In this document: piece by piece, positions 43,424 through 55,265 of the stretch
How positions within the stretch are numbered: position 1 is the stretch's first letter
Layout of the letters: each line of letters opens with the position of its first letter
Translations under genes and position numbers: made by a program
From: Aromatoleum toluclasticum ATCC 700605
Lineage (GTDB): Bacteria > Pseudomonadota > Gammaproteobacteria > Burkholderiales > Rhodocyclaceae
Reading direction: 5' to 3'
NCBI RefSeq assembly: GCF_000378245.1
Contig: NZ_KB899506.1
Coordinates: 79,527-143,526, forward strand
Length of the DNA: 64,000 nt
The notes under the pieces: generated by a model
Told to the model about the DNA's origin: nothing
What the model saw: only the letters and a program-made list of their open reading frames with translations
Database searches by the model: none

Positions 43424-44571
43424 TCGGGCGTCCTGTTGAGATAGGGAAGGATCGCCGCGGCCGCCTTCTCCGCCGTATTCTGGCGGAGTTGCCGGTGCAA
43501 CGCGTCGAAACGCTGCGCGAGCTGCGCACAGCCGTCCGGATCGCTCAGCCAGCGGTCGAGCGCGTCCGCAAGTGCCGCCGGCGTCGCTTCGTCCTGCAAC
43601 AGCTCGGGAACGACGGTCTCGTTGCACAGGATGTTCGGCAGGCCCACCCAAGGCAGGTAAGCCATGCGCTTCATCAGCCGGTACTGCCACTTGCCGATGC
43701 GGTAGCTGATCACCATCGGGCGCTTCAGCAGCGCCGCTTCGAGGCTCGCCGTGCCGCTCGCGACGAGCACCACGTCGGCTGCCGTCATCGCCTCCACCGA
43801 GTGTCCGAACAGCATGCGGATCGGCAACTCATCCGCCTGCGCGGCGCACAGCGCCTCGGCGAAGAGCCGGCGCGTCTCGCGCGTCGCCAGCGGAACCACG
43901 AAGGACGCCTCCGGGTGCCGTTCGAGCAGGATCTTCGCGGTTTCGATGTAGGTCGGCGCCAGATTGCGCACTTCGGACTGCCGGCTCCCCGGCAGCAAGG
44001 CAATCACCTGCCCTTTGGTCGACACGCCGAGCAGCTCGCGCGCGTGCTCGCGGTCGGGCTGCAGCGGAAACGTGTCCGCAAGCGGATGACCGACGTAGCT
44101 GACCGGGATGCCCGCCCGCTCGTACAACGCCGGCTCGAACGGAAAGAGGCACAGCATGTGCGACACCGACCGGGCGATGCCCTTGATCCGCCCGCCACGC
44201 CACGCCCAGATCGACGGACTGACGAAATGGATTGCCGGCATGCCCGCGCCGCGGACCTTGCGCTCCAGCCAGAGGTTGAAGTCGGGCGCGTCGACACCGA
44301 TGAAGGCATCGGGCCGCTCGGCCTTCACCTGCTTCAGCAGCGTCCTGCGTATCCCCGAAAGTTCGCGGTAGCGCTTCAGCGCATCGACATAGCCATGCAC
44401 CGCGAGCAGCTCGCACGGCCAGCGCGCATCGAAGCCCTCGGCCTGCATCTTCGGCCCGCCGATGCCGAAGAATTCCGCATCGGGGATCTGGTGCCGGATC
44501 GCCCGGATCAGGTGACTCGCGAGCAGGTCTCCGGAGGCCTCGCCCGCCACCATTGCAATGCGGATCGCCAT
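43396..44571 (-). CDS. lpxB: Lipid-A-disaccharide synthase
   Basis: 391-residue peripheral membrane glycosyltransferase (GT19) that joins UDP-2,3-diacylglucosamine and lipid X. N-terminal [40 protein letters not shown] and [13 protein letters not shown] are typical, as is [11 protein letters not shown] in the C-terminal half. The start at 44571 matches the conserved N-terminus; four bases separate it from lpxA. Confidence 0.97.
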   Translation of the reverse strand: MAIRIAMVAGEASGDLLASHLIRAIRHQIPDAEFFGIGGPKMQAEGFDARWPCELLAVHGYVDALKRYRELSGIRRTLLKQVKAERPDAFIGVDAPDFNLWLERKVRGAGMPAIHFVSPSIWAWRGGRIKGIARSVSHMLCLFPFEPALYERAGIPVSYVGHPLADTFPLQPDREHARELLGVSTKGQVIALLPGSRQSEVRNLAPTYIETAKILLERHPEASFVVPLATRETRRLFAEALCAAQADELPIRMLFGHSVEAMTAADVVLVASGTASLEAALLKRPMVISYRIGKWQYRLMKRMAYLPWVGLPNILCNETVVPELLQDEATPAALADALDRWLSDPDGCAQLAQRFDALHRQLRQNTAEKAAAAILPYLNRTPEWNPSRQPA

Positions 44572-44575
44572 GGCA

Positions 44576-45346
44576 TCAGCGGACGATACCGCGCCCCGAC
44601 GAAGCGATGAACTCGGAGAAGGGCGTGACTTCCGGATGCTCGGCGGCGATCTCAGCGACGCGCGCACGCGCATCGTCGAGGCTCAGCCCCGCGCGATACA
44701 GTGCACGGTACGCACGCTTGATCGCGGCAATACCCTCCGCCGAATAGCCGCGACGGCGCAGTCCTTCACTGTTGATGCCATGCGGCTTGGCCGGATTGCC
44801 CGCAACGGTGACGCAGGGCGGCAGGTCCTGCAGCAGCACGGTGCCGACACCGCAGAAACTGTGCGCGCCGACACGCACGAACTGATGCACGCCCGTGAAG
44901 CCGCCGAGGATCGCCCAGTCGCCGACATGCACGTGGCCCGCGAGCGTCGCATTGTTCGCGAAGATCGTGTGGTCGCCGACATGGCAATCATGCGCGACGT
45001 GCACATAGGCCATGATCCAGTTGTCGCTGCCGATGCGCGTGATCCCGGCATCCTGGCTGGTGCCGACGTTGAACGAACAGAACTCGCGGATCGTGTTGCG
45101 ATCGCCGATCTCGAGCAGCGTCGGCTCCTCGTCGTACTTCTTGTCTTGGGGTGCAGCGCCGATCGAACAGAACTGGAAGATCTCGTTGTCGCGCCCGATC
45201 CTGGTACGCCCCTCGACCACGACGTGCGGGCCGATGCGCGTGTTGTCGCCGATCTCGACGTGCTCGCCGATGACGGAGTACGGACCGATTGAAACGTTCT
45301 CCCCGAGCTTCGCACCGGGGTGGACAATGGCGCTCGCGTGAATCAT
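44576..45346 (-). CDS. lpxA: UDP-N-acetylglucosamine O-acyltransferase
   Basis: 256-residue cytoplasmic acyltransferase for the first step of lipid A synthesis. A left-handed beta-helix is written in hexapeptide repeats ([20 protein letters not shown] onward), with the catalytic His region [16 protein letters not shown] and a helical C-terminus. The start at 45346 ([10 protein letters not shown]) overlaps the fabZ stop; an upstream Met is within fabZ. Confidence 0.97.
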   Translation of the reverse strand: MIHASAIVHPGAKLGENVSIGPYSVIGEHVEIGDNTRIGPHVVVEGRTRIGRDNEIFQFCSIGAAPQDKKYDEEPTLLEIGDRNTIREFCSFNVGTSQDAGITRIGSDNWIMAYVHVAHDCHVGDHTIFANNATLAGHVHVGDWAILGGFTGVHQFVRVGAHSFCGVGTVLLQDLPPCVTVAGNPAKPHGINSEGLRRRGYSAEGIAAIKRAYRALYRAGLSLDDARARVAEIAAEHPEVTPFSEFIASSGRGIVR

Positions 45347-45780
45347 GACAGGGTCTTGAGGGCACACATCAGTTCGGCTTCCGCGGCGATCTCGCCGCCT
45401 ACGCGCGCAACACCCTTGTACTTGTAGATATTGCGCTTGCCCTGGGTGATCGCGACGTCGAACTGGAGCTGGTCGCCCGGCACGACGGGGCGCTTGAAGC
45501 GCACGTTGTCGATGCCCGCGAAATACACCACGGAGTTCTCGTCCGGCTTGATGCCCATCGTCTTGAACGACAGCAGCGCCGCCGCCTGGGCCATCGCCTC
45601 GACGATCAGCACGCCCGGCATCACCGGATGGTGCGGGAAGTGGCCGGGGAAGAAGGGTTCATTCATCGTAACGTTCTTCAGCGCAAGGATGCGCTTGCCT
45701 TCCTCGAGCTCCAGCACCCGGTCCACGAGCAGGAACGGGTAGCGATGCGGCAAATATTGGAGAATTTCGTTGATGTCCAT
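45343..45780 (-). CDS. fabZ: 3-hydroxyacyl-[ACP] dehydratase FabZ
   Basis: 145-residue hot-dog-fold dehydratase of type II fatty acid synthesis. Catalytic H47 in [10 protein letters not shown] and E61 in [11 protein letters not shown] keep the 14-residue spacing of known FabZ. The start at 45780 ([15 protein letters not shown]) is preferred to a GTG three codons upstream. Sits between lpxD and lpxA as usual. Confidence 0.97.
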   Translation of the reverse strand: MDINEILQYLPHRYPFLLVDRVLELEEGKRILALKNVTMNEPFFPGHFPHHPVMPGVLIVEAMAQAAALLSFKTMGIKPDENSVVYFAGIDNVRFKRPVVPGDQLQFDVAITQGKRNIYKYKGVARVGGEIAAEAELMCALKTLS

Positions 45781-45785
45781 GGAGC

Positions 45786-46808
45786 TCACTCAGGCTTGTG
45801 TTCTTCGAGGCGTTGTTCGAGGGCGCGTATTCTATCCACGAGCGCGTCGAGATGGCGCAGATGCGCAAAGTTTTTGACCCAGTCGGCGTGCCCCTGCACC
45901 GGGAGGTTGGCGGTATAGACACCGGGCTTCATGATCGACTTCGTGACGAGCGTCCCCGCCGACACTACCACGTCGTCGGCAATGCTCAGGTGGCCGATGA
46001 TCCCCGCCTGGCCGCCGATCATGCAGCGCGCACCGATGGTCGTGCTGCCCGCAACGCCCACGCAACCCGCGATCGCGGTGTAGTCGCCGACGCGCACGTT
46101 GTGGCCGATCTGGATCTGGTTGTCGAGCTTCACACCCTTGCCGATGACGGTGTCGTCCAGCGCGCCGCGGTCTATGGTCGTGTTCGCGCCGATCTCGACG
46201 TCGTCACCGACGACCACGCGTCCGACCTGCGGAATCTTGATCCAGCTGCCGTCGCGCTCGCGTGCGAAACCGAAGCCGTCCGAGCCGATCACGGCCCCCG
46301 AATGCACGATGCAGCCTGCACCGAGCACGCAGCCGGCATAAATGGAAACGTTGGCGTGCAGGCGCGTGCGCGCTCCGATGCTCGCCCCCCGTGCGACGCG
46401 GCAGCCCGGGCCGATCACGACGCCTTCACCGAGCATCACATCGGCCTCGACCGAGGCACCGGGCCCGACCGACACCGAAGACGGGATCGGGCTGGCGACG
46501 CTCGCCGTCGGATGCACGCCCGGCACGAACACCTCGGGCGGGTTGAACAACTGCGCGACACGCGCGAAATACGCATACGGATCGTTCGTGACGATCAGCG
46601 GGCGGTCGCTGAGCGCGCGCGCCGCGGGTGCGACGATGACGGCAGACGCCCTGCAGTCGCGCAGGCGCGACTGGTATTTCGGATTCGCGAGGAAGGCGAG
46701 ATCGCCCTCGCCCGCCTGATCCAGCGTCGCCACACGCCCCACGACCGTAGCCGGATCCCCAACCAGTTCGCCGCCCAGACGGGCGACCAGCTCTTCCAGC
46801 CTGAACAT
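45786..46808 (-). CDS. lpxD: UDP-3-O-acylglucosamine N-acyltransferase
   Basis: 340 residues: N-terminal uridine-binding domain (about 1-100, with [13 protein letters not shown]), then a left-handed beta-helix of hexapeptide repeats, then a helical tail ([19 protein letters not shown]) likely to bind ACP. The catalytic His is in [17 protein letters not shown]. Third step of lipid A synthesis. Confidence 0.97.
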   Translation of the reverse strand: MFRLEELVARLGGELVGDPATVVGRVATLDQAGEGDLAFLANPKYQSRLRDCRASAVIVAPAARALSDRPLIVTNDPYAYFARVAQLFNPPEVFVPGVHPTASVASPIPSSVSVGPGASVEADVMLGEGVVIGPGCRVARGASIGARTRLHANVSIYAGCVLGAGCIVHSGAVIGSDGFGFARERDGSWIKIPQVGRVVVGDDVEIGANTTIDRGALDDTVIGKGVKLDNQIQIGHNVRVGDYTAIAGCVGVAGSTTIGARCMIGGQAGIIGHLSIADDVVVSAGTLVTKSIMKPGVYTANLPVQGHADWVKNFAHLRHLDALVDRIRALEQRLEEHKPE

Positions 46809-46825
46809 GTGGCCCGATGCCTGCC

Positions 46826-47329
46826 TTACTTCGTGTCGGCGAGGGCCTTGATCACCTTGTCGGTGACGTCGATCCGCGGGCTGGCGTAAACGGCTTCCTG
46901 CAGGATCACGTCGAACTTCTCGGCTTCGGCAATCTGCTTCACGGCGCGGTTGGCACGATCGAGAACCGATGCGAGCTCCTCATTGCGGCGCTGGTTGAGA
47001 TCCTCGCGGAACTCGCGCTGCTTGCGCTGGAAGTCGCGGTTCAGGTCGTTGAACGTGCGCTCCTTGGTGCGACGGTCGGCTTCAGCCATCGTGACACCGT
47101 TGCGCTCGAGATCTTCCTGCGTCGTCTGCAGTTCCTTGCCGAGACGCTGGAGCTCCTGATCACGTTTCTCGAACTCTTTCTCCAGGCGCTGTTGCGCGCG
47201 CACGGCCGGCGCCGCCTCGCGCATCACGCGATCCGAATTCACGAATCCGATCTTCGACTCGGCGAATGCCGTCGGAGCCGCGATGCTCAGAACCGCAGCG
47301 GCGAGAACGGACAATGTCGTTGCTTTCAC
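46826..47329 (-). CDS. skp: Periplasmic OmpH/Skp-family chaperone
   Basis: 167 residues with a signal peptide (1-23, cleaved after AFA) and a long charged coiled-coil region (about 45-125) that forms the jellyfish arms of Skp. It holds unfolded outer-membrane proteins on their way to BamA, its neighbour. The start is GTG at 47329 with GGAGAG upstream. 36 bases after bamA. Confidence 0.93.
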   Translation of the reverse strand: MKATTLSVLAAAVLSIAAPTAFAESKIGFVNSDRVMREAAPAVRAQQRLEKEFEKRDQELQRLGKELQTTQEDLERNGVTMAEADRRTKERTFNDLNRDFQRKQREFREDLNQRRNEELASVLDRANRAVKQIAEAEKFDVILQEAVYASPRIDVTDKVIKALADTK

Positions 47330-47365
47330 TTATCTCTCCAACAGATATCAGGGTCGCACTGTCGA

Positions 47366-49717
47366 TCAGAAGACCGAGCCAAGCTGGAACTGGAACTTCT
47401 GCAGATTGTCGTCCTTTTCCTTCTTGAGCGGGATGCCGAGACTGAACTTCAACGGACCGATCGGCGAACTCCAGGAGAACGCCAGGCCGGTACTGTAGCG
47501 CAGGTCACTGAACTTCGCCTCGCCGCCCGATCCCCATACCGTACCCGCATCGACGAATGCGGACATGCGGAACGAACGGTCGGTGCCCGAGCCCGGCAGC
47601 GGGAAATAGAATTCGGCGTTTCCGATCAGGCGACGATTGCCGCCGAGCGAATCGCCGGTCGCCGCACGCCGTACGCTGCCATCGGGATTCAGGACCGCGC
47701 GACTGTCCTTGGGACCAATCGAACTCTGCTCGAAGCCGCGCACCGAACCGATACCGCCAGCATAGAAATTCTTGTAGAAAGGCAGCGTCTCGCCGCCGTA
47801 GCCCTTCGCCCAACCCAGGTCAGTGTTGAGCATCAGCGCATAGTCGCGGCCGAACGGGAACCAGTGCTGGTACTGGTAGTTGATCTTCGCGTACTGGAGT
47901 TCGCCCGGCGGCACGGCAACTTCGCCAAACACCCGCTGGAAATTGCCCTTGCGCGGATAGATCACGCTGTCGCGCGTGTCGCGCGCCCAGCCTGCCGAGG
48001 CGAGCAGGCTGTTGACTGTGACGTTGCCGACGCCGTTATCGTTGCTGCAACCCTGCTCCTTGCAGAAATCAATGTACTGGATCGGGCTGTCCGCGAAGGT
48101 CGTGATCTTCGTGCGATCCACCGCGAGACCGAAATTGATCGAATCGTCCTCGCCGATAGGGTAGCCGACGCGCACACCGGCACCGGTCGACACGGTCTTG
48201 TAGGGCGCGACGGACAATGTGTTCGACGGGTCGTAGGTGCGGTGGTAGAGGTCCCAACCCAGGCTCACGCCGTCGATTGTGTAGTACGGATCGGTGAAAG
48301 ACAGCGCGTAGGTACGGCTCGACTTGCTGGTATTGAGCGCGAGGGTCAGCGCGTTGCCCGAGCCGAACAGGTTCTGCTGCGACACCGACGCTGACAGGAC
48401 CACCTTCTCCGAACTCGAGAAGCCGGCACCCAGCGAGAGGTTGCCGGTCGCCCTTTCCTTGACGTTGAAGTTCACATCGACCTGATCCGTCGTACCCGTC
48501 ACGGCAGGCGTCTCGACGTTAACTTCCTCGAAGTGCCCCAGGCGATCGACCCGCGTGCGCGAGCGGTTGATCTGCGCGGCGTCGTACCATGCGCCTTCCA
48601 TCTGGCGCATTTCGCGGCGGATGACCTCGTCGCGGGTCTTCGTGTTGCCGCCGACGTTGATGCGCCTGACATACACGCGACGACCCGGATCGACGAAAAT
48701 CGTGAATGCGACCTCGCGCTTCTCCTTGTCGATTTCCGGTGCGGCGTTCACGTTCGCGAACGCGTAGCCTTCATTGCCCAACCGGTCGGCAACAGCCTTG
48801 GTCGTCTCGGTCAGCTTCTCGCGCGAGAAGATCTCGCCCGGCTTGATCACGACGAGCTTCTTGTACTCTTCTTCGGGCAGCACCAGATCGCCCGCAAAGC
48901 GCACGGCCGACACCGAGTAACGCTCACCCTCGGTGATGCTCAGGGTGATGTAGATGTCCTTCTTGTCCGGGGTGATCGACACCTGGGTGGAGTCGATGTT
49001 GAAATCGAGGTAACCACGGTTCAGGTAGTACGAGCGCAGCGTTTCGAGGTCAGCGGACAGCTTCTGGCGCGAATACTGGTCGTTCTTCGTATACCACGTC
49101 AGCCAGCCCGGCGTCGTGAGCTGGAAGAGATCCAGCAGCTCCGACTCCTTGAAGGTCTTGTAGCCGATAATGCTGATCTGCCGGATTTTCGCGACATCGC
49201 CCTCATCGACCTTGAAGTTGATGCCGACCCGATTGCGCTCGAGCGGCGTCACGGTCGTCTCGATCACGGCAGCGTACTTGCCGCGACTCAGGTATTGCCG
49301 CTTGAGTTCCTGCTCAGCGCGCTCCAGCAGCGCGCGGTCGAAAATCCGCGACTCGGCGAGGCCGACTTCCTTCAGGCCCTTCTTCAACGCATCCTTGTCG
49401 AACTCTTTCACGCCGACGAAGTCGATCTGCGCGATCGCTGGACGCTCCTCGACGAGCACGACGAGAACATTGTCCTCGGCTTCGATGCGCACGTCCTTGA
49501 AGAAGCCGGTGGCGAACAGGCCGCGAATGGCTTCTGCCGCCTGCGCCTCGGTGAATGTTTCGCCGACGCGCACCGGCAGGTAATTGAAGACGGTGCCGGC
49601 CTCGGTACGCTGGATGCCCTCGACGCGGATGTCCTTAACGACGAACGGATCAAATGCAAATACCGGGGCAGCGGCAAAAAGGGCCGCTACGAGCCCGGAC
49701 AGGAGCTTCAGTTTCAT
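47366..49717 (-). CDS. bamA: Outer-membrane protein assembly factor BamA
   Basis: 783 residues. Signal peptide (1-21, cleaved after VFA), five POTRA domains (about 22-425; for example FVVKDIRVEGIQRTEAGTVF opens the first), then a 16-strand barrel ending in Phe as usual for outer-membrane proteins. The conserved lid motif is seen as GSVRGFEQSSIGPKDSR. It folds and inserts outer-membrane beta-barrels. It lies between rseP and skp, the normal order. Confidence 0.97.
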   Translation of the reverse strand: MKLKLLSGLVAALFAAAPVFAFDPFVVKDIRVEGIQRTEAGTVFNYLPVRVGETFTEAQAAEAIRGLFATGFFKDVRIEAEDNVLVVLVEERPAIAQIDFVGVKEFDKDALKKGLKEVGLAESRIFDRALLERAEQELKRQYLSRGKYAAVIETTVTPLERNRVGINFKVDEGDVAKIRQISIIGYKTFKESELLDLFQLTTPGWLTWYTKNDQYSRQKLSADLETLRSYYLNRGYLDFNIDSTQVSITPDKKDIYITLSITEGERYSVSAVRFAGDLVLPEEEYKKLVVIKPGEIFSREKLTETTKAVADRLGNEGYAFANVNAAPEIDKEKREVAFTIFVDPGRRVYVRRINVGGNTKTRDEVIRREMRQMEGAWYDAAQINRSRTRVDRLGHFEEVNVETPAVTGTTDQVDVNFNVKERATGNLSLGAGFSSSEKVVLSASVSQQNLFGSGNALTLALNTSKSSRTYALSFTDPYYTIDGVSLGWDLYHRTYDPSNTLSVAPYKTVSTGAGVRVGYPIGEDDSINFGLAVDRTKITTFADSPIQYIDFCKEQGCSNDNGVGNVTVNSLLASAGWARDTRDSVIYPRKGNFQRVFGEVAVPPGELQYAKINYQYQHWFPFGRDYALMLNTDLGWAKGYGGETLPFYKNFYAGGIGSVRGFEQSSIGPKDSRAVLNPDGSVRRAATGDSLGGNRRLIGNAEFYFPLPGSGTDRSFRMSAFVDAGTVWGSGGEAKFSDLRYSTGLAFSWSSPIGPLKFSLGIPLKKEKDDNLQKFQFQLGSVF

Positions 49718-49724
49718 CGGGGAG

Positions 49725-51089
49725 TCAGCCGGAAATGAGACGGTTTATGTCGTTGTAAAAGGCAAACGCCATCAGCATCGCAAGCGCGACCAGACCGATC
49801 TGCTGACCGATCTCCATGATGCGCTCGGGGATGGGACCGCCCTTGATAATCTCTATCACATAATACAGTAAATGCCCCCCATCCAGCACCGGGATGGGTA
49901 ACAGGTTCAGCACCCCCAGGCTGATGCTGATGAGCGCGATGAACTTCAGGTAATGATCGAGACCGAGCTTTGCCGACTGCCCGGCGTAATCCGCGATCGT
50001 GACCGGCCCCGACAGGTTCCTCCACGAAATCTCGCCGGTGAGCATGCGCCCGATCATCTTGAGACTCAGCGCGCTGGTCTCCCAGGTCTGCGCGAGCGCC
50101 TTGCCGAGTCCCTCGACCGGCCCGTAGCGGACGACGGCAAACAGGGCTTCCCTGCTCACACCGGCGTCAGCCACCGCCACCCCGATCTTTCCGACCTGTG
50201 TGCCGCGCTCATCGACGGCGTCCGGCACCAGCTTCAGCTCGATGCGCTCGTCGCCGCGCTGCACCACCGCTGCGATCGGCTGTCCCGGACGCTGGCGCAC
50301 GCGTTCGACGAGTTCGCTCCACGATGCGAGTCTTGCGCCGTCAAACTCGACGAAACGGTCGCCCGGCAGCAAACCGCTGCGCGCCCCCGCCCCGCCTGCG
50401 ATGACTTTCCCGACCACGGGCGCGATCAACGGACGCCAGGCACGCAGCCCCATGTTGGCGATCAGGTCCTGCTCGCCATCCTCGATCTTCACCCCGGCAA
50501 GATCGAGCGAGCGATAGGTTTCAACGCCTTCGGCAGTGCGAACCTGCAGTGAGACCTGGCGGGCGTCGAGCGCGTGGCGCAACAGCACCCAGCGCAATTC
50601 GGGCCAGCTCCGCACCGCCTCGTCGTCGACCGCCAGCACCAGATCGCCGTCGCGAACCCCCGCAACCGCAGCCGGCGTAGCCGGACCGGTCACAGCGAGC
50701 TGCGGCTTCAGCTCCTCGGTGCCGACCGCGAAGAGCCCCCAGTAGAGCACGACGGCCAGCAGGAAATTCGCGATCGGGCCAGCCGCGACGATCGCGAAAC
50801 GCTTCCCCACCTTCTGCCGGTTGAAGGCGCGATGCAGTTCCCCGGGCGCGACGTCCCCCTCGCGCTCGTCAAGCATCTTCACATAACCGCCGAGCGGGAA
50901 GACAGCGAGCGCCCACACCGTACGATCGGCACCGGCCGTCCAGCTCAGGAGCGGACGTCCGAAACCGATGGAGAAGCGCAGCACCTTGACGCCGCACCAG
51001 CGAGCGACGAGGTAGTGCCCCAGCTCGTGGACGAGGATCAAGAGCCCGAGGGCCAGGATGAAGGGAATCAGGTATTCGAAAAGATTCAT
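49725..51089 (-). CDS. rseP: Site-2 protease RseP
   Basis: 454-residue inner-membrane zinc metalloprotease that cleaves anti-sigma factor RseA and signal-peptide remnants. HELGH at 21-25 supplies two zinc ligands and the catalytic Glu; [13 protein letters not shown] near the C-terminus supplies the third ligand. Two PDZ domains lie between (about 115-195 and 205-290). The start at 51089 overlaps the dxr stop by four bases; an upstream Met adds eleven atypical residues. Confidence 0.96.
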   Translation of the reverse strand: MNLFEYLIPFILALGLLILVHELGHYLVARWCGVKVLRFSIGFGRPLLSWTAGADRTVWALAVFPLGGYVKMLDEREGDVAPGELHRAFNRQKVGKRFAIVAAGPIANFLLAVVLYWGLFAVGTEELKPQLAVTGPATPAAVAGVRDGDLVLAVDDEAVRSWPELRWVLLRHALDARQVSLQVRTAEGVETYRSLDLAGVKIEDGEQDLIANMGLRAWRPLIAPVVGKVIAGGAGARSGLLPGDRFVEFDGARLASWSELVERVRQRPGQPIAAVVQRGDERIELKLVPDAVDERGTQVGKIGVAVADAGVSREALFAVVRYGPVEGLGKALAQTWETSALSLKMIGRMLTGEISWRNLSGPVTIADYAGQSAKLGLDHYLKFIALISISLGVLNLLPIPVLDGGHLLYYVIEIIKGGPIPERIMEIGQQIGLVALAMLMAFAFYNDINRLISG

Positions 51090-52288
51090 CGTCTCGTGCT
51101 GCGGGCGAGGATCTGCGTGCACGCCACGTCACGCGCCCGCGCATCCGCTTCGATAATTGCGTCGAGCGAGTCGACCGACAAACCGTGTGCGCGTTCCAGG
51201 GTCGCCGAAATCACGTCCGCAATCCCGCGGAAACCGAGACGCCCATCGAGGAAGGCCGCAACCGCCTCCTCGTTCGCCGCACTGAGCACCGCCGCCGCCG
51301 CGCCACCCTCGCGCAGCGCCTGATAGGCGAGCGCCAGGCAGGGAAAACGCTCGAAGTCGGGGCGCTCGAAGGTCAGGCGCGCGATTTCGAACAGGTCGAG
51401 CGAACGCACACCCGCGTCGATACGGTCCGGATAAGCCATGGCGTGCGCGATGGGCGTGCGCATGTCCGGGTTCCCGAGCTGCGCCAGGACCGAACCGTCG
51501 GCGTATTCGACCATCGAGTGGATCACGCTCTGCGGATGGACGACGACGTCGATGCGCTCCGCCGGCAGGCCGAACAGCCAGTGCGCCTCGATGACTTCGA
51601 GCCCCTTGTTCATCATCGTCGCCGAATCGACGGAGATCTTCCGCCCCATGACCCAGTTCGGATGCGCGCACGCCTCGTCCGGCGTGACGCTGGCGAGGCT
51701 TTCGGCCGAACGCTCGCGGAAAGGGCCGCCGGATGCGGTGAGCAGAATGCGCCGGATGCCGCGTTCGTCCGCGTTGCGCCGAAAGTCGTGCGGCAGGGCC
51801 TGGAATACGGCGTTATGCTCGCTGTCGATCGGCAGCAGCTCCGCACCACTCTCGGCAACCGCTTCCATGAACAGTGCGCCGGATAGAACCAGCGCCTCCT
51901 TGTTCGCGAGGAGCACGCGCTTGCCTGCACGCGCCGCCGCCAGCGTCGGAGCAAGCCCTGCGGCGCCCACGATCGCGGCCATGACCGCATCCACCTCTTC
52001 GTGGCGCGCGACGTCGATCAGCGCGCCGGCGCCGTCGAGCACACGGGTCTTCACGCCGGCGTCCTGCAGCCGTTCGCGCAGGCGCGTCGCGGCCGCAGGA
52101 TTCACCATCACCGCGAAACGCGGCGAAAAACGGATGCACAGCTCCGCCATCCGGTCGACGCTCTCCTGCGCGGTGAGCGCGAAGGCCTCGAAACGGTCGG
52201 GATGGCGGGCGATGACGTCGAGCGTGCTCATGCCGATCGAGCCTGTGGCCCCGAGCACCGTCACACGTTGTATTGTCGTATCAGACAT
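51086..52288 (-). CDS. dxr: 1-deoxy-D-xylulose 5-phosphate reductoisomerase
   Basis: 400-residue NADPH-dependent enzyme of the MEP isoprenoid pathway. NADPH motif GATGSIG at 13-19, metal ligands in [13 protein letters not shown], and substrate loop residues in [13 protein letters not shown] and [14 protein letters not shown] are intact. Supplies precursors for UppS in the same cluster. Confidence 0.97.
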   Translation of the reverse strand: MSDTTIQRVTVLGATGSIGMSTLDVIARHPDRFEAFALTAQESVDRMAELCIRFSPRFAVMVNPAAATRLRERLQDAGVKTRVLDGAGALIDVARHEEVDAVMAAIVGAAGLAPTLAAARAGKRVLLANKEALVLSGALFMEAVAESGAELLPIDSEHNAVFQALPHDFRRNADERGIRRILLTASGGPFRERSAESLASVTPDEACAHPNWVMGRKISVDSATMMNKGLEVIEAHWLFGLPAERIDVVVHPQSVIHSMVEYADGSVLAQLGNPDMRTPIAHAMAYPDRIDAGVRSLDLFEIARLTFERPDFERFPCLALAYQALREGGAAAAVLSAANEEAVAAFLDGRLGFRGIADVISATLERAHGLSVDSLDAIIEADARARDVACTQILARSTRR

Positions 52289-52291
52289 CGA

Positions 52292-53119
52292 TCAGATTGC
52301 AAGCCAGAGGGCCGCGAGCCCCACCAGCGGGAGGGTTGAGGTGAGGCTGTCGATGCGGTCGAGGATGCCGCCGTGCCCAGGCAGCAAGGTGCCGCTGTCC
52401 TTCAGTCCGGCCTGCCGCTTCAGCAGGGACTCGAACAAGTCGCCGATGATGCTCACGCCCGTGAATCCGGCCAGCAGCGGCAAGAGCACGACGACGAGCG
52501 GAGTACGCGCGAATTCCAGCGAGGCGCCCAGCGCGAGGAGCACACCGAAGATCACGACGCCCGCCACGGCACCTCCGGCTCCTTCCCAGGTTTTTCCCGG
52601 ACTGATTTCGGGCGCGAGCTTCCGCCGCCCGAATGCACGCCCGGTAAAGTAGGCCGAAATGTCCGCGACCGACACGCCCGCAATGACCGCCAGGAGCAGC
52701 AGCGGACTGACCGCTCTCAGGTGCGCCATCGCCAGCGCAGGCGGAAGCAGCACGATCAGGCCGACGAGCACCGTGCTCGCGGTTCCCTGCAGCCGCCACT
52801 TCCGCTTCAGCCAGAACGGCACGACAGCCAGCCAGAATGCGGCGCTGACGGCATAGAAGCCTAAAAGCCCGAAGGGCGGTCGCGGCGTATCGCCCGCGAG
52901 TCCCGAAACCAGCCCCAGGAGCAGGCAGGCGGCGCCCATCAACGCCGCGAACGCCGCACGCTGCGCGCGGGCAAACCCGCCCAGCCCGCCCCACTCCCAA
53001 GCCGCCCCGCCGCAGATCAGGCTGGCAAACGCCAGCCACCCTGCGGGCGGCAGAAAAAAGATCGCCCCGAGCAGGACGCCCAGCAGCACGAATGCGGTGA
53101 TGACGCGGGTCTTAAGCAT
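52292..53119 (-). CDS. cdsA: Phosphatidate cytidylyltransferase
   Basis: 275-residue inner-membrane enzyme with about eight helices that makes CDP-diacylglycerol. The family signature is complete: [13 protein letters not shown] followed by [14 protein letters not shown], with the catalytic Asp pair. The start at 53119 overlaps uppS by eight bases and has the usual [14 protein letters not shown]-terminus. Confidence 0.97.
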   Translation of the reverse strand: MLKTRVITAFVLLGVLLGAIFFLPPAGWLAFASLICGGAAWEWGGLGGFARAQRAAFAALMGAACLLLGLVSGLAGDTPRPPFGLLGFYAVSAAFWLAVVPFWLKRKWRLQGTASTVLVGLIVLLPPALAMAHLRAVSPLLLLAVIAGVSVADISAYFTGRAFGRRKLAPEISPGKTWEGAGGAVAGVVIFGVLLALGASLEFARTPLVVVLLPLLAGFTGVSIIGDLFESLLKRQAGLKDSGTLLPGHGGILDRIDSLTSTLPLVGLAALWLAI

Positions 53120-53921
53120 GGTCCGCCGGATCCCGGCTTGCCTCTCCCTGTGTCGCGGATTTTTCGGCTTCGCACAGCTGCTCGCTGGTACGGCCGAACC
53201 TGCGCTCGCGCGATTGGTAGGACGCGATCGCCAGGTCGAGCGCCTTCTCGTCAAAATCCGGCCACAATGTGTCGGTGAAGTAGAGTTCGGAATAGGCGAG
53301 CTGCCACAGCAGGAAATTGCTGATCCGCTGCTCGCCTCCGGTACGGATGAACAGATCCGGCTCGGGGCCGTAGTTGAGCGACAGCTCCGCGCTCAACTCC
53401 TCTTCCGTGAACCCCGACCGGCGCTCGGGATTCTTCGCGAGCATGCGCTCGACGGACTGCAGGATGTCCCAGCGCCCGCCGTAGTTCGCAGCAATCGTGA
53501 GCGTCAGCCGGTCGTTGCCCGCGGTCAGCGCTTCAGCGCGACGGATCATGTCGACAAGGCCGGGCTCGAATCGGGACAGATCGCCGATTACGCGGAAGCG
53601 GATGCCGTTTTCATGCAGGCGATCGATTTCCTTCTGCAGCGAGCGCATGAAGAGCTGCATCAGGAACGAGACTTCGTCGGCGGGGCGGCGCCAGTTCTCC
53701 GAACTGAAGGCGAACAGCGTCAGGTAGGACACGCCCTTCGCCATGCAGGCCCGGATCACCGCGCGAACGGATTCGACGCCCCTGCCGTGACCGGCAACGC
53801 GCGGCATGAAGCGCTTGCGCGCCCAGCGTCCGTTGCCGTCCATGATGATGGCGACGTGCTGCGGAACGCCGGATACCTCCGGGATTTCGCGCGTGGAGCT
53901 GGTAAAGGGTTTACGCGCCAT
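53112..53921 (-). CDS. uppS: Undecaprenyl diphosphate synthase (cis-prenyltransferase)
   Basis: 269 residues. It makes the C55 lipid carrier for cell-wall synthesis. Catalytic Asp in [11 protein letters not shown], then [23 protein letters not shown] and [15 protein letters not shown] are the conserved motifs. Two adjacent ATG codons (53924 and 53921) are possible; the second is better spaced from GGAGA. The last 30 residues are a charged tail. Confidence 0.96.
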   Translation of the reverse strand: MARKPFTSSTREIPEVSGVPQHVAIIMDGNGRWARKRFMPRVAGHGRGVESVRAVIRACMAKGVSYLTLFAFSSENWRRPADEVSFLMQLFMRSLQKEIDRLHENGIRFRVIGDLSRFEPGLVDMIRRAEALTAGNDRLTLTIAANYGGRWDILQSVERMLAKNPERRSGFTEEELSAELSLNYGPEPDLFIRTGGEQRISNFLLWQLAYSELYFTDTLWPDFDEKALDLAIASYQSRERRFGRTSEQLCEAEKSATQGEASRDPADHA

Positions 53922-53970
53922 CATGCGTCTCCCGCGTTGTATCCCGCCGTCAGATCCGATCCCGAACGGA

Positions 53971-54528
53971 TCAGATCTGCATCAGTTCCTGCTCTTTCTG
54001 GGTGAGCAGCTTGTCGATCTCGGCGATGTTCTTGTCGGTGAGCTTCTGGATGTCGTCCTGGGCGCGACGTTCGTCGTCTTCCGAAATCGCCTTGTCCTTG
54101 ACCGCATCCTTGAGCTGCTGGTTGGCGTCGCGGCGCAGGTTGCGCACGGCCACCTTGGCGTTCTCGCCTTCGTGGCGCACGACCTTCGTCAGGTCTCGAC
54201 GGCGCTCTTCCGTCAGGGCCGGCATCGGCACGCGCAGCATCTCGCCCATGTTGGCAGGATTGAGGCCCAGGTCACTGTCGCGGATCGCTCTCTCGATCTT
54301 CCCCAGCATGGGTTTTTCCCATGCCTGGACGCCGATCGTGCGTGCGTCGATCAGGGTGACGTTGGCGACCTGGTTGATCGGAACCGGGCTGCCATAGTAT
54401 TCGACCATCACATGATCGAGCAGACCGGTATGGGCGCGACCGGTGCGCACCTTGCTCAGGTCGGCCTTCAGAACCTCGATCGACTTGTGCATCCTCTGCT
54501 CGGTCGATTTCTTGAGTTCGGCAATCAT
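53971..54528 (-). CDS. frr: Ribosome recycling factor
   Basis: 185-residue cytoplasmic factor that splits post-termination ribosomes with EF-G. Normal length; conserved [25 protein letters not shown]-like [35 protein letters not shown] and the final helix. Part of the standard rpsB-tsf-pyrH-frr order. Confidence 0.97.
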   Translation of the reverse strand: MIAELKKSTEQRMHKSIEVLKADLSKVRTGRAHTGLLDHVMVEYYGSPVPINQVANVTLIDARTIGVQAWEKPMLGKIERAIRDSDLGLNPANMGEMLRVPMPALTEERRRDLTKVVRHEGENAKVAVRNLRRDANQQLKDAVKDKAISEDDERRAQDDIQKLTDKNIAEIDKLLTQKEQELMQI

Positions 54529-54538
54529 TCTCGAATCC

Positions 54539-55255
54539 TCAGGAATGAACCAGCGTGCCTTCGTCTTCGCCCATCACGACGCGCTTGAGCGCACCCGGCT
54601 TGAAGATCGAGAACACGTTGATCGGCAGTTTCTGGTCGCGGCACAGCGCGAACGCGGTGGTGTCCATCACGGCGAGATTGCGGCCGATCGCCTCGTCGAA
54701 GCTGATGCGGTGGTAGCGCTTGGCCAGCGGATCCTTGTGCGGATCGGCAGTATAGACGCCATCGACCTTGGTCGCCTTCAGCACGATCTGCGCGGCCATT
54801 TCCGACCCCCGCAGCGCGGCGGCCGTATCGGTCGTGAAGAACGGGTTGCCGGTACCGGCAGCAAAAATGACGACGCGGCCTTCCTCCATGTGACGGATGG
54901 CGCGCCCACGGATATACGGCTCGACGACCTGATCGATGCGCAGCGCCGACTGCACGCGAGCCTCGACGCCGGCACGGCGAAATGCGTCGGCCAGCGCCAT
55001 CGCATTCATCACCGTTGCGAGCATACCCATGTAATCCGCGGTGGCGCGGTCCATGCCGGACGCAGCGCCTTTCATTCCGCGGAAGATGTTGCCGCCGCCG
55101 ATCACCACGCCGACCTGCACGCCGAGGTGCGTGACCTCGGCGATCTCGGCGACGATGCGGCTGACCACCTCTTCGTTGATGCCGTACGCGTCGTCGCCCA
55201 TCAGGGCTTCGCCGGACAGTTTCAACATGATGCGCTTGTAGGCGGCGACACTCAT
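54539..55255 (-). CDS. pyrH: UMP kinase
   Basis: 238-residue hexameric UMP kinase of the amino-acid-kinase family. [25 protein letters not shown], the UMP-contact [15 protein letters not shown] and [18 protein letters not shown] are conserved. Two adjacent ATG codons are possible (55258 and 55255); the second is six bases from GAGG and is preferred. Confidence 0.97.
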   Translation of the reverse strand: MSVAAYKRIMLKLSGEALMGDDAYGINEEVVSRIVAEIAEVTHLGVQVGVVIGGGNIFRGMKGAASGMDRATADYMGMLATVMNAMALADAFRRAGVEARVQSALRIDQVVEPYIRGRAIRHMEEGRVVIFAAGTGNPFFTTDTAAALRGSEMAAQIVLKATKVDGVYTADPHKDPLAKRYHRISFDEAIGRNLAVMDTTAFALCRDQKLPINVFSIFKPGALKRVVMGEDEGTLVHS

Positions 55256-55265
55256 CATGGACCTC

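Noticed and set aside
46817..48394. A 525-codon plus-strand frame opposite skp and bamA
   Set aside because: Antisense reading; bamA on the minus strand has full POTRA and barrel features.
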